11,790 bases of DNA, from NCBI GenBank assembly GCA_009843625.1, contig VYDD01000329.1:1-11790 (forward strand). The letters run 5' to 3'. This stretch comes from Gammaproteobacteria bacterium. GTDB taxonomy: Bacteria; Gemmatimonadota; Gemmatimonadetes; Longimicrobiales; Gaopeijiaceae. The notes under the pieces are model-generated. The model did no database searches and had not been told where the DNA came from. It was given only the letters and a program-made list of their open reading frames with translations. Of the stretch, positions 1 through 7,312 are shown piece after piece. Numbering within the stretch: position 1 is the stretch's first letter; each line of letters starts with the position of its first letter. A program made the position numbers and the translations under genes.

Positions 1-1
1 G

Positions 2-1792
2 ATCTGGGACGGCTCCGCGTATCCCAGTGTTAACGCGCGCGCGACCCCCATCTACGTCAACGGCAAGCTGATCAGCGTCGCCGGCGAGAAGCGCCACGTC
101 ATCGCCACCGATCCGGCCAGCGGCGAGGTGCTGTGGGACTGGGTGGAGCCCGAGACCTTCCGCTGGGAGTACTCGATGCGGAAGAACCACGGCAAGGGCG
201 TCGCGTACGCGAACGTCGACGGCCGCGACATTATCTACGTGGTCACGCCCGCATTCTTCCTGCACGCGCTCGACGCCGAGACCGGCGAGCCCATCGAGGG
301 CTTCGGAGGCTCGGTGGACATCGAGGGCTTCCCCAAGACCGGGACCGTGGATCTGCTCGACGACCTGGGCCACGAGCACGACGACTACATGGGCGTCCCG
401 CTCGAGAAGGGCTACATCACCAGCTCCTCCCCGGCCATCGTGGTCAACGGCGTGATCATCGTCGGCAACTCCGCCGAGCAGGGATACAACCAGTCTCGCC
501 AGGAGAACATTCCGGGCGACATCCTCGCCTATGACGCGCGCACCGGCGAGTTCCTGTGGAAGTTCGACGTGATCCCCGGGCCCGGAGAGTTCGGGCACGA
601 GACCTGGGAGAACGACGCGTGGGAGTGGACCGGCGACATCTCCTCGTGGGCACCGCTCTCGGCGGATCCCGAGCTGGGGCTCGTCTACATCCCCACCAAC
701 GGCGCCACCCAGGACTTCTTCGGCGGCTTCCGGCCGGGCGACAACCTGTTCAGCACGAGCCTGATCGCGCTGGACGTGCAAACCGGCGAGCGGGTGTGGC
801 ACTACCAGCTGGTCCGTCACGACATCTGGAACTACGACACCTCCACCGCGCCCATCCTGGTGGACGTGACGGTCGATGGCGAGGACATCCCCGCCATCGT
901 GCAGATCACCAAGCAGTCCTTCGCCTACGCCTTCAATCGCGCGACCGGCGAGCCCATCTGGCCCATCGAGGACAAGCCGGTGCCGGCGTCGAAGGTGCCG
1001 GGCGAGAAGCTGGCCGAGACGCAGCCGCATCCGACCTGGCCTCTTCCGTACGACATGCAGGGGCTGAGCGTGGACGACCTGGTCGACTTCACGCCCGAAC
1101 TGCGCCAGGCCGCCCTCGACCTGCTCGAGCCCTACGACTGGGGTCCGTTCTTCCAGCCCCCGCTGCACCGCGACAACGACGAGGGCAAGCTGGGCTCCAT
1201 CTGGTGCCCCGGCGACGTGGGCGGCACCAACATCGACGGCACGCCCGCGGTGGATCCCGAGAGCGGGGTCATCTTCGTGACGTCGCAGAAGGGATGCTCG
1301 TCGCGGCTGGTGGTGCCCGGCCACGAGGTCGACGAGAGGGTGGAGGCACCCACCGGCACGACCATCAACGACTTCGCGGTGCTGGGCGGCGCGCGCATCG
1401 GGCGCGTGCAGGGGCTGCCGATGTACAAGCCCCCTTACAGCAAGATCACCGCGATCGACATGAACACCGGCGAGCACCTCTGGTGGATCCCGGTGGGCGA
1501 CACCCCCAACAACGTGCTCAACCATCCCGCGCTCGAGGGCATCGATCTCCCCAACACGGGGACCGGGCGCCAGGCTGCGCAGATCGTGACCCCGGACATG
1601 CTCCTGTACACGGGCAACGCGAGCGACAACACGCCCATGCTTTACGCCGTCGACAAGGCGACGGGCGAGCGGCTGGGCGAGGTCGAGCTCCCCGGCAACC
1701 CGCGCTACGGCATGATGACGTATATCCACGAGGGCAAGCAGCGGATCGTGATCCAGGCGCCGAACATGCTGATGGCGATGAGTCTGCCGTAG
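2..1792 (+). CDS. PQQ-dependent dehydrogenase (quinoprotein glucose dehydrogenase-like), 5' end outside the window
   Basis: The frame is open from base 2 to TAG at 1790-1792, giving 596 visible residues; the true start and any signal peptide lie upstream. An internal GTG at 128 is not the start, because similar protein continues before it. Repeated DxxTGExxW-type blade motifs (for example near visible residues 37-46, 91-96, 178-186, 258-266, 312-320, 486-494 and 551-556) mark an eight-bladed PQQ beta-propeller. The segment RHDIWNYD, followed about 25 residues later by TKQSFAYAFNR and GEPIWPIEDKPVP, resembles the active-site region of the membrane glucose dehydrogenase (Gcd) group, including the lysine equivalent to E. 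coli Gcd Lys493 (visible residue 304). The family oxidises sugars or alcohols in the periplasm and passes electrons to the respiratory chain. The substrate cannot be told here. No adjacent cysteine pair of the alcohol dehydrogenase type and no cytochrome c CxxCH motif is present. The position matching the catalytic Asp appears to be Asn. It is followed after 7 bp by a CPBP protease, probably in one operon. Confidence 0.85.
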   Translation: MWDGSAYPSVNARATPIYVNGKLISVAGEKRHVIATDPASGEVLWDWVEPETFRWEYSMRKNHGKGVAYANVDGRDIIYVVTPAFFLHALDAETGEPIEGFGGSVDIEGFPKTGTVDLLDDLGHEHDDYMGVPLEKGYITSSSPAIVVNGVIIVGNSAEQGYNQSRQENIPGDILAYDARTGEFLWKFDVIPGPGEFGHETWENDAWEWTGDISSWAPLSADPELGLVYIPTNGATQDFFGGFRPGDNLFSTSLIALDVQTGERVWHYQLVRHDIWNYDTSTAPILVDVTVDGEDIPAIVQITKQSFAYAFNRATGEPIWPIEDKPVPASKVPGEKLAETQPHPTWPLPYDMQGLSVDDLVDFTPELRQAALDLLEPYDWGPFFQPPLHRDNDEGKLGSIWCPGDVGGTNIDGTPAVDPESGVIFVTSQKGCSSRLVVPGHEVDERVEAPTGTTINDFAVLGGARIGRVQGLPMYKPPYSKITAIDMNTGEHLWWIPVGDTPNNVLNHPALEGIDLPNTGTGRQAAQIVTPDMLLYTGNASDNTPMLYAVDKATGERLGEVELPGNPRYGMMTYIHEGKQRIVIQAPNMLMAMSLP

Positions 1793-1799
1793 GGGGAGG
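1793..1799 (+). promoter_or_regulatory. Shine-Dalgarno-like GGGGAGG directly abutting the CPBP start codon
   Basis: The whole gap between the dehydrogenase TAG and the protease ATG is GGGGAGG. The complement to the 16S rRNA tail is strong, but there is no spacer before ATG, where about 5-9 nt is usual. No better in-frame start with a well-spaced site is visible in the first 25 codons. Ribosomes ending the upstream gene could reinitiate here. Confidence 0.4.
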
Positions 1800-2684
1800 A
1801 TGACGACGCCCGATTCGCCTCGGCCACGCGGTTGGCCGGGGCGCATCCTCCAGTTCGGCCTGACCCGGATCGTTCTGGGTGTCGTGACGATCGTGGGGGT
1901 GGGGATCCTCACCAACTTGATCGTGCTTGGCCTGTACGGGGCCCTGGGCTTCGATGTACCGGGCCAGGACTCCCTCCACTACGTCATCCCCCTGGTGATC
2001 GCGGTCCATTTCGCCTATAGGGGCTTCGTGCGCCTGGTGGAGCGCCGCCGCGCCGAGGAGCTGTCCGGCAAGGGTGCCGTGCGGGAGACTGGCGCGGGGA
2101 TCGCGGTCGGCGCGGGCCTCCTGGCAACCACCATCGGCATCATCGCGGCGTTGGGATACTACCAGGTCACCGGATCGAACCCCTGGACCGCAGTGGTGCC
2201 CACGTTCGCCACGGCCGTGGTCGCCGGGTACGTGGAAGAGGTCGTCTTCCGCGGCGTGCTGTTCCGCATCATCGAGGAGAGCCTGGGCACCTGGATCGCC
2301 CTGGCGATCACCGCGCTCCTGTTCGGGTTCGTCCACATCATGAACCCCAACGCGACGCTGTTCTCCTCGTTCGCCATCGCCATGGAGGCCGGGGTGCTGC
2401 TGGGCGCCGCCTACGTTCTCACCAGGAGGCTCTGGCTTGCGGTCGGCATCCACTTCGCCTGGAACTTCACCCAGGGCGGCATCTTCGGCGGGAGGATGTC
2501 GGGGCTCACCGTTGATGGCCTGCTCGAGTCGGAGTTGACCGGCCCCACGCTGCTTTCAGGCGGGGAGTTCGGGGTAGAGGCGTCGATCTTCGCGCTGGTG
2601 CTGGGGCTGGGGACCGGGATCTGGTTCCTGGTCCGGGCCGGCCGCAAAGGCCACTTCATCGCGCCGTTCTGGAGGAGGGGGTAG
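1800..2684 (+). CDS. CPBP family intramembrane glutamic endopeptidase
   Basis: This 294-residue protein is strongly hydrophobic, with roughly eight predicted membrane segments (about residues 25-48, 61-78, 98-120, 129-146, 163-181, 187-207, 211-228 and 261-280). It carries the three signature motifs of the CPBP (CAAX protease and bacteriocin-processing, Abi) family: EEVVFRG with the catalytic Glu pair at 146-147 and Arg151, FGFVH with His179, and HFAWN with His218 and Asn222. Members cleave substrates inside or next to the membrane; bacterial roles include processing of peptides, self-immunity to bacteriocins and regulated proteolysis, and the substrate is unknown here. The ATG at 1800 is chosen because it lies 7 bp after the upstream stop. 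The purine-rich GGGGAGG there abuts the ATG with no spacer, so translation may depend on coupling to the dehydrogenase gene. Pairing with a quinoprotein suggests cotranscription but does not reveal a shared function. Confidence 0.9.
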   Translation: MTTPDSPRPRGWPGRILQFGLTRIVLGVVTIVGVGILTNLIVLGLYGALGFDVPGQDSLHYVIPLVIAVHFAYRGFVRLVERRRAEELSGKGAVRETGAGIAVGAGLLATTIGIIAALGYYQVTGSNPWTAVVPTFATAVVAGYVEEVVFRGVLFRIIEESLGTWIALAITALLFGFVHIMNPNATLFSSFAIAMEAGVLLGAAYVLTRRLWLAVGIHFAWNFTQGGIFGGRMSGLTVDGLLESELTGPTLLSGGEFGVEASIFALVLGLGTGIWFLVRAGRKGHFIAPFWRRG

Positions 2685-2722
2685 GGTCGGACAAGCGCTG
2701 GGTTGATTGCGGGACGCACCCG

Positions 2723-2760
2723 GCGTGTGTATGTTGCGTGTGCCTACACATTGTACACGC
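2723..2760 (+). promoter_or_regulatory. Nested inverted repeats upstream of the RHH antitoxin gene, candidate operator
   Basis: TGTGTA (2726-2731) and TACACA (2745-2750) form a perfect 6-bp inverted repeat with a 13-bp spacer. It is enclosed by GCGTGT (2723-2728) and ACACGC (2755-2760), and the palindrome TGTACA lies at 2752-2757. It sits 19-56 bp before the favoured antitoxin ATG, where ribbon-helix-helix antitoxins usually bind to repress their own operon. A TTGATT at 2703-2708 could be a -35 element, but I find no convincing -10 at the right spacing. The operator role is inferred from position and symmetry. Confidence 0.35.
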
Positions 2761-2778
2761 TCATCCCCGAAGCAGTTG

Positions 2779-3054
2779 ATGCCGCGAATCCACCTGATCG
2801 TGTCTGAGCCGGACCGCACCCGCTACGCGGCCGCTGCGCGCCGCGAAGGACTTTCGTTGAGCGCGTGGCTTCGCGCCGCGGCTGGCGACCGCCTGGACGA
2901 TCGTGCGGACGCCGAACCGTTTCGCACGGAGGATGACGTCTGGCGGTTCTTCGCAGAGCGCGACGCCGAGATGGACGGCGGCACAGAGCCCGACTGGGAG
3001 CAGCACCTCGACGTCATACGCGGGTCCCGGAGCCGGGGCGCTGCGGGGACCTGA
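2779..3054 (+). CDS. Ribbon-helix-helix antitoxin of a VapBC-type module
   Basis: This 91-residue protein starts with a short strand (IHLIVSE), then a helix (residues about 9-23), a turn, and a second helix beginning SLSAWLRAAAG, which is the layout of a ribbon-helix-helix DNA-binding domain of the Arc/MetJ/CopG type. The acidic C-terminal part, containing VWRFFAERD and PDWEQHL, fits a toxin-wrapping tail. It lies 11 bp upstream of a PIN-domain toxin gene, the usual antitoxin-first order. The ATG at 2779 is chosen because the RHH strand begins just after it. The same frame extends upstream to an ATG at 2731 and a TTG at 2707, but those would run coding sequence through the inverted repeats and add a cysteine-containing stretch unlike the fold. 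No strong ribosome-binding site decides the matter. It probably neutralises the toxin and represses the pair's promoter. Confidence 0.75.
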   Translation: MPRIHLIVSEPDRTRYAAAARREGLSLSAWLRAAAGDRLDDRADAEPFRTEDDVWRFFAERDAEMDGGTEPDWEQHLDVIRGSRSRGAAGT

Positions 3055-3065
3055 CGCTCCGAGCC

Positions 3066-3455
3066 ATGGTCTTCGTCGACACCAACGTCCTCATGTACGC
3101 GGTGGGAAGAGATCACCCGCTCCGTCCGCGGGCCCGCCACTTCTTCGCCGCCGCGACGACGGAGCAGCAACCGCTCGCAACCTCGTCGGAAGTCCTTCAG
3201 GAGCTGGCCCATGCGTACCTGCCGGTTGAGCGTACGCAGGCCCTCGCCGCCGCCCTGCTGCTCATCGACCGTACGCGGACCGAGGTGTGGCCGCTGGAGC
3301 GCGATGACGTGATCCTGGGCATCGAACTCGCAGGCAGGCACCCGGCGCTCGGCGCCCGCGACCTGTGCCACCTCGCCAGCTGCCAGCGCCGCGGCGTGAC
3401 CCGCATACAGACGTTCGACCGCGCCCTGAGGGCCGCCGCGGAATCCCTGCGGTAG
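3066..3455 (+). CDS. vapC: PIN-domain ribonuclease toxin, VapC family
   Basis: This 129-residue protein has the usual VapC length and the PIN acidic residues in order: Asp5 in FVDTNVLMY, Glu42 in SSEVLQEL (with Glu46), Asp99 in GARDLCHLASC, and Asp118 in IQTFDRAL. These residues hold the metal ions of a single-strand-specific endoribonuclease; known VapC proteins cleave initiator tRNA, other tRNAs or the 23S sarcin-ricin loop, and the target here is unknown. All the acidic positions look intact, so the enzyme is probably active. It follows its RHH antitoxin by 11 bp, so the two are almost surely cotranscribed and act as a type II toxin-antitoxin pair. Its stop is 6 bp from the stop of the convergent large surface-protein gene. 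Confidence 0.88.
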   Translation: MVFVDTNVLMYAVGRDHPLRPRARHFFAAATTEQQPLATSSEVLQELAHAYLPVERTQALAAALLLIDRTRTEVWPLERDDVILGIELAGRHPALGARDLCHLASCQRRGVTRIQTFDRALRAAAESLR

Positions 3456-3461
3456 GACGAG

Positions 3462-6400
3462 TCATCGACGGTCGGCGAGTGCGAGGCCGACGTGTCCCGA
3501 CAGTTGCAGGCGTTGGCCACCCGATGCGCGATCGTACACCGTAGCGACTTCGACCTGCCGGCCGCTCAGCCGGGCCCGGTAGGCGCCGCGCACGTCCATC
3601 GTCCAGCCTGTGGGGTGGAGGTCCGGCCCCGGCGTCATGCCCGGCGCGCGGTCCTGCCAGAGCGCGAAGCCGCCTCTGGTCTGGCCGCCCCAGCGGGGGG
3701 ACGCGGACAGCGAGAATCCTTCCTCCCCGCGCCCCCCCACGGTAAGGGTCAGGCCGGCGCCGCTCTCGCCGTAGCGGGTGGCCGAATGGAAGGCGAGCCA
3801 CCGCCCCAGCAGGTCGAGGCCAACAACGCCGATCTGGGTGCGCAGGCCGCCGGAGACTTCCACGCCGCGTCCGGTTTGGCCGTCGCCGCCGTCATGCCGC
3901 ACGTGCACCGCGCCGGAGGGGGCGACTCCCGCGCCGCCGACACGCATCTCGCTTCGCACATCGAGGCCGAGGCGGGCCTGATGCACGCGCCCGCGCAGGT
4001 CGTCGATCGTCTCCGTCCCCTCGCCGGTCGACAGGCTGGCCCACCCCGCGTCGGCCCGCAGTCCGAAGGCGATCGGGCCGCCCGACGGTCCCAGCCGCCG
4101 CTGGAACTCGAAGAGCCCCATGGCTAAGTCCAGCGGGCTCTCGCCGACGCGGCCCGTCTCGGCCCGCTCGTTCCGGGCATCCCCCCTGCCAGCGCCGAAC
4201 GTCGTCCAGATTGCGGTGGCTCCTCGGGACCAGCGCAGGTACGGATGCACCGACGTCATCGAGGTGCTCAGGCGGCCACTCGCCGTCCCGGCGTTCCAGT
4301 CGCCGGCGCCCTTGCTGCGGCCCAGCGCGACGCCGAAGAGCCAGCTCGGAAGCTGTGCGTCGAGGCCCAGGTAGCGGACGCGCAGATCTCCGTCGTAGTC
4401 GCCGGAGATGCGGGCCAGCCCGGACCCCAGTTCGGCGGCACCGCCCTCGTAGCGCTGCACGTCCGTCTGGCCCCACAGCGACCACGCGATTCCGGCGCGT
4501 GCCGAGTCGGCGGACTGGCCTCCCCACGCAAGCGTGAAGTCCGTGGCGGAGATGCCGGCGGGAGCCCGGATCTGGTGCAGCGAGCTTAAGACGCCCGCGG
4601 GCGTCTCGTGCGCGAACCGGTTCGACATCGCCTCGGGGTCGGGCAGCCATCCTGCCACGACCTGCTTCGCCGCGTCCCAGAAGGTGTGCCCGTCCGGGAG
4701 CGCCACGGATCTGCCTCCAACGCGCAACCCGGACTGCTGGCCCGCGTCGGTACCGCCCGTGCGAGCGCCGGGCGCCACGCGTCGTTCGAGCGTCATGCGG
4801 GCGCTCGAGAGATAGGACCGCGCCACGGCGGCGAACGCATCGCTCAGCACGGCTCGCCCCGACCGGTCGCTCACGCCGACGGTCACGCGCTGGGCCGCGG
4901 CCAGTCCACCGGGGTCCGTGGCCGTGACGGTGACCGTGGCGTCCCCGTAGGTCACCGGCAGCAGGGCGAGCGCCGCTCCGTTGACCGCCGCGGTGACGAC
5001 GTGCGCGTTGGAGGTCTCGGCCGTGAAGGCCAGCGGATCGCCGTCGAGGTCGGTGAAGAAGGGCGTGAGGTCCACGGTCACCCCTGCTGCGCCCTCGTCC
5101 AGCAGTTGATCGGGGATCTTGCCGACCGCCGCCGGCCCGTCGTTGACCGGAACCACGGTGACCTCGACGGTCGCGGTGTCGGCGAGGCCGCCCGCGTCGG
5201 CAACGACGTAGGTGAAGCGGTCGGGACCGTGGTAGTTCGGGTTCGGGACGTAGGTGACGTGCGTTCGGTCCGCCGCCACCGCGGCCGTGCCGTGCCCGGC
5301 GGGCGAAACGCTCCGGACGCGCAGCCGGTCGCCGTCCAGATCCGCGTCGTTGTCGAGCACGGGGATCTCGATCGCCTCGTCCTCCCGCGTGGTGGCCTGG
5401 TCGTCCGCGGCACCGGGCGCGTCGTTGACGGGAGTCACGGTGACTTGGACGGTCGCGGTGTCCGCAAGGCCGCCCGCGTCCGCGACCACGTAGGTGAAAC
5501 GGTCCGGGCCGTGGTAGTTCGGGTCCGGCGCGTACTGGACGGCCGCGCCGGCGCCGACAACCTGCGCCTGCCCATGTTCGGGCGCGCCGACCGACACCAC
5601 GCGAATGCGGTCTCCGCGATCCGGATCGTCATCGTTGGCCAGGACGTCCACCCTCGTCCTCCGGTCTTCGGCTACGCTCAGCGCGTCGTCGGTGGCCGCC
5701 GGGTGCTCGTTCACATCGACCACCTGCACCTCGACCTCCGCCCGCGCTTCGCCGCCCGGCGCGTCGGTCGCCGTGACGGTCAGCGCGTAGCGGTTCGGAC
5801 CCGCTTCAAAGTCCTCCCCGGGGCCGACGTAGCGCAGCGCCCCCGACGCCGCATCGATGACGAAACGGTCGCTGCCCGACACCAGCCCAAGCTCGACATC
5901 GTCTCCATCGGGGTCGGTCACGCGAACCTGGCCGAGCGTCACGGGCGTCCCGCGGGCGTCGCGGTTCTCGGCAATCTCGAAACGAAGCGGCCCAGCGAAC
6001 ATCGGAGGGCGGTTCACGACCTCGACCGCAACTTCCGCAGCCGCCGTCCCGCCCCGTCCGTCACGAACTGCAACCCGGATGACGACGCGGCCGAGGCGGT
6101 CCGGTGCCGTCCAGCGCGCAACGGGCCCGTCGGTCGCGCCCGTGAACGTCCCCTGCCCGGCGCTCCAGTCGTACACGATGGCGTCCCCGTCCGGATCCGA
6201 GGCGTCGGCCCTCAGGCGCACCTCGCCGCCGCGCGGAACCGTGCAGGGCTCGCAGGCCGCCTGCACCGTGGGCGGGTTGTTCGGCCTCGGCGGGGGCGTC
6301 GTCAACCTGGTGAAGGTGAGCCTCGCCATGCGCACGTTGGAGAACGGGCCCGTGGCCGCAATGCGCGTAATGACGCCCTGCGGGCTGGTGTCGGGATTGG

Positions 6401-6956
6401 AAAGCGAGAAGTCGTCGCCCTCCTCGGTGCCGGCATCGTACGGAAAGAGATCCACCACATGCGATTCCCGCCATTCATCCGCGCCGTCGAGCAGAGACAC
6501 TCCCGACACACCGACGAACCAGTCGGGACTGGGACCGATCATCGACAGGAGCGTTACCCGTGGATGCGTCCTCGTGACGTCGATATTGAACGTCGCACGG
6601 CCGGTGCCGCCCCCGGCGACGCCCTCCTGAATGACGGACCGCGTGTGCGGACTGGCCGCAACTTCGCTGCGGAAGGTCCCCGTGAAGCCCTCCTCGGCCA
6701 CGCCCTCGACACCGGGACTGGCCCGCTCGCCCGCCCGCCAGAACGTGACGCCGCTCCCGTGCACGCCGCCGATCAGCGTCGTGAAGTGCCCGCCCGGCGC
6801 CACTCCTCCAGGCGTGCTTGCCAGCGTCCAGTTGCCCTCGAACCTCACCCGGTAGGTGATCTCCTGCGGGGCGGCCGGCAGGGGGAACAGGCCCATGGCC
6901 ATGGGCACGGCGAGGAGTACGCTGAAGCGGCGGTGGCTCAGGAATCGAGGTTGCAT
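3462..6956 (-). CDS. Secreted spondin / Ig-PKD / cadherin-repeat protein with C-terminal autotransporter-like beta-barrel
   Basis: This is a 1164-residue protein. The ATG at 6956 is chosen because it begins a clear signal peptide (Arg-rich start, hydrophobic core around 12-24, likely cleavage near LPAA at about 26-29). The frame stays open to 7148, but that stretch overlaps the yafQ toxin gene. Residues about 32-218 match a spondin-N domain: FEGNWT, HFTTLIGG, VTFWRAGERAS, the hallmark SMIGPSPDWFVGV and YDAGTEEGDDF. A proline-rich linker leads to an Ig/PKD-like module (about 229-315, DASDPDGDAIVYDWS), a cadherin-type module (about 316-417) and two cadherin-like repeats (about 418-513 and 514-606). 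Each repeat runs from EDxxxxxxVLxND to FTYVVADAGG and PVNDxP. A degenerate third repeat follows (about 607-696). After a linker, about 806-1164 show alternating strands such as AWSLWGQTDVQRYEG and RYLGLDAQLPSWLFGVALGRSKG, typical of autotransporter barrels. I infer a calcium-stabilised surface adhesin anchored by its own barrel. It could be cotranscribed with dinJ-yafQ, which ends 74 bp upstream. Confidence 0.85.
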   Translation of the reverse strand: MQPRFLSHRRFSVLLAVPMAMGLFPLPAAPQEITYRVRFEGNWTLASTPGGVAPGGHFTTLIGGVHGSGVTFWRAGERASPGVEGVAEEGFTGTFRSEVAASPHTRSVIQEGVAGGGTGRATFNIDVTRTHPRVTLLSMIGPSPDWFVGVSGVSLLDGADEWRESHVVDLFPYDAGTEEGDDFSLSNPDTSPQGVITRIAATGPFSNVRMARLTFTRLTTPPPRPNNPPTVQAACEPCTVPRGGEVRLRADASDPDGDAIVYDWSAGQGTFTGATDGPVARWTAPDRLGRVVIRVAVRDGRGGTAAAEVAVEVVNRPPMFAGPLRFEIAENRDARGTPVTLGQVRVTDPDGDDVELGLVSGSDRFVIDAASGALRYVGPGEDFEAGPNRYALTVTATDAPGGEARAEVEVQVVDVNEHPAATDDALSVAEDRRTRVDVLANDDDPDRGDRIRVVSVGAPEHGQAQVVGAGAAVQYAPDPNYHGPDRFTYVVADAGGLADTATVQVTVTPVNDAPGAADDQATTREDEAIEIPVLDNDADLDGDRLRVRSVSPAGHGTAAVAADRTHVTYVPNPNYHGPDRFTYVVADAGGLADTATVEVTVVPVNDGPAAVGKIPDQLLDEGAAGVTVDLTPFFTDLDGDPLAFTAETSNAHVVTAAVNGAALALLPVTYGDATVTVTATDPGGLAAAQRVTVGVSDRSGRAVLSDAFAAVARSYLSSARMTLERRVAPGARTGGTDAGQQSGLRVGGRSVALPDGHTFWDAAKQVVAGWLPDPEAMSNRFAHETPAGVLSSLHQIRAPAGISATDFTLAWGGQSADSARAGIAWSLWGQTDVQRYEGGAAELGSGLARISGDYDGDLRVRYLGLDAQLPSWLFGVALGRSKGAGDWNAGTASGRLSTSMTSVHPYLRWSRGATAIWTTFGAGRGDARNERAETGRVGESPLDLAMGLFEFQRRLGPSGGPIAFGLRADAGWASLSTGEGTETIDDLRGRVHQARLGLDVRSEMRVGGAGVAPSGAVHVRHDGGDGQTGRGVEVSGGLRTQIGVVGLDLLGRWLAFHSATRYGESGAGLTLTVGGRGEEGFSLSASPRWGGQTRGGFALWQDRAPGMTPGPDLHPTGWTMDVRGAYRARLSGRQVEVATVYDRASGGQRLQLSGHVGLALADRR
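3471..3491. other. Hairpin-forming inverted repeat at the convergent gene ends
   Basis: GTCGGC (3471-3476) and GCCGAC (3486-3491) form a perfect 6-bp stem with a 9-nt loop, 15 bp after the vapC stop and inside the last codons of the opposing surface-protein gene. No T-tract follows on either strand, so it is not a textbook intrinsic terminator. It is the only obvious structure that could limit read-through between the converging units. Confidence 0.25.
5166..5241 (-). repeat. Direct repeat copy 2 inside the spondin/cadherin gene
   Basis: This 76-bp stretch pairs with 5448-5523. The two copies differ at 8 bases, yet encode the same residues (NYHGPDRFTY through GGLADTATV). It is the C-terminal half of the second cadherin-like repeat of the protein. 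Confidence 0.8.
5448..5523 (-). repeat. Direct repeat copy 1 inside the spondin/cadherin gene
   Basis: This is the partner of 5166-5241, encoding the C-terminal half of the first cadherin-like repeat. All 8 base differences between the copies are silent. Confidence 0.8.
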
Positions 6957-7030
6957 TCGTGGAATCCCATCTGAATGCGGCCCACCCAGCGAAATCCTAC
7001 GGCTCTCCCTCCGAGGCGAACCAGCCGGGC

Positions 7031-7312
7031 TCAGAGACCGAGTTCGGAATGCGAACCGAGACGCACCAAGCGCAGGGTATCGGCACCGGCCTTCTGGTAG
7101 ATCAGCAAGAGGTCCGGCTTCACGTGACAGTCGCGGAAATCTCGCCACTCGCCGCTCAACGCGTGGTCGTGGTGACGAGGCTCCAGTGGCCGATCGTTGG
7201 CCAAGGCCTCCACGACAGGGGCCAGGATGGCGTCGATGTAGGTCCGATGCCGACCCCGGGACTCCCGCTTATAGTCGCGCTTGAACCGGCTGGTCCGCTC
7301 AATCGTCCGCAT
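7031..7312 (-). CDS. yafQ: YafQ-family mRNA interferase toxin (RelE/ParE superfamily)
   Basis: This 93-residue protein is close to the 92-residue E. coli YafQ and aligns over its length. His50 (HDHALSGEW), His63 and Asp67 (FRDCHVKPD) fall at the same numbers as the YafQ catalytic residues His50, His63 and Asp67, and His88 in LGSHSE matches His87. Trp68 of E. coli is Leu here, and the C-terminal Phe is not kept. YafQ enters the ribosomal A site and cuts translated mRNA, so this protein should be a ribosome-dependent endonuclease that arrests growth when free of antitoxin. Its ATG lies inside the end of the antitoxin gene (14-bp overlap), so translation is coupled. The next gene on the strand, encoding the large spondin protein, starts 74 bp beyond its stop. 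Confidence 0.9.
   Translation of the reverse strand: MRTIERTSRFKRDYKRESRGRHRTYIDAILAPVVEALANDRPLEPRHHDHALSGEWRDFRDCHVKPDLLLIYQKAGADTLRLVRLGSHSELGL

Noticed and set aside
556..1803. A 415-codon + strand frame inside the dehydrogenase gene
   Set aside because: It is Arg/Gly/His-rich with no domain, in a different frame from the clear beta-propeller coding sequence.
1518..2453. A 311-codon open frame on the - strand across the dehydrogenase/CPBP junction
   Set aside because: It is low-complexity, Arg/Pro/His-rich protein opposite two well-recognised genes.
4608..6974. A 788-codon open frame on the + strand opposite the spondin/cadherin gene
   Set aside because: Its product is rich in Arg, Gly and His with no recognisable domain, and it is the frame expected opposite a GC-rich gene. 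The - strand frame has a signal peptide and clear domains.
6957..7148. Longer start for the spondin/cadherin protein
   Set aside because: The extra 64 residues overlap yafQ, are Arg/Pro-rich, and would bury an obvious signal peptide that begins at the ATG at 6956.
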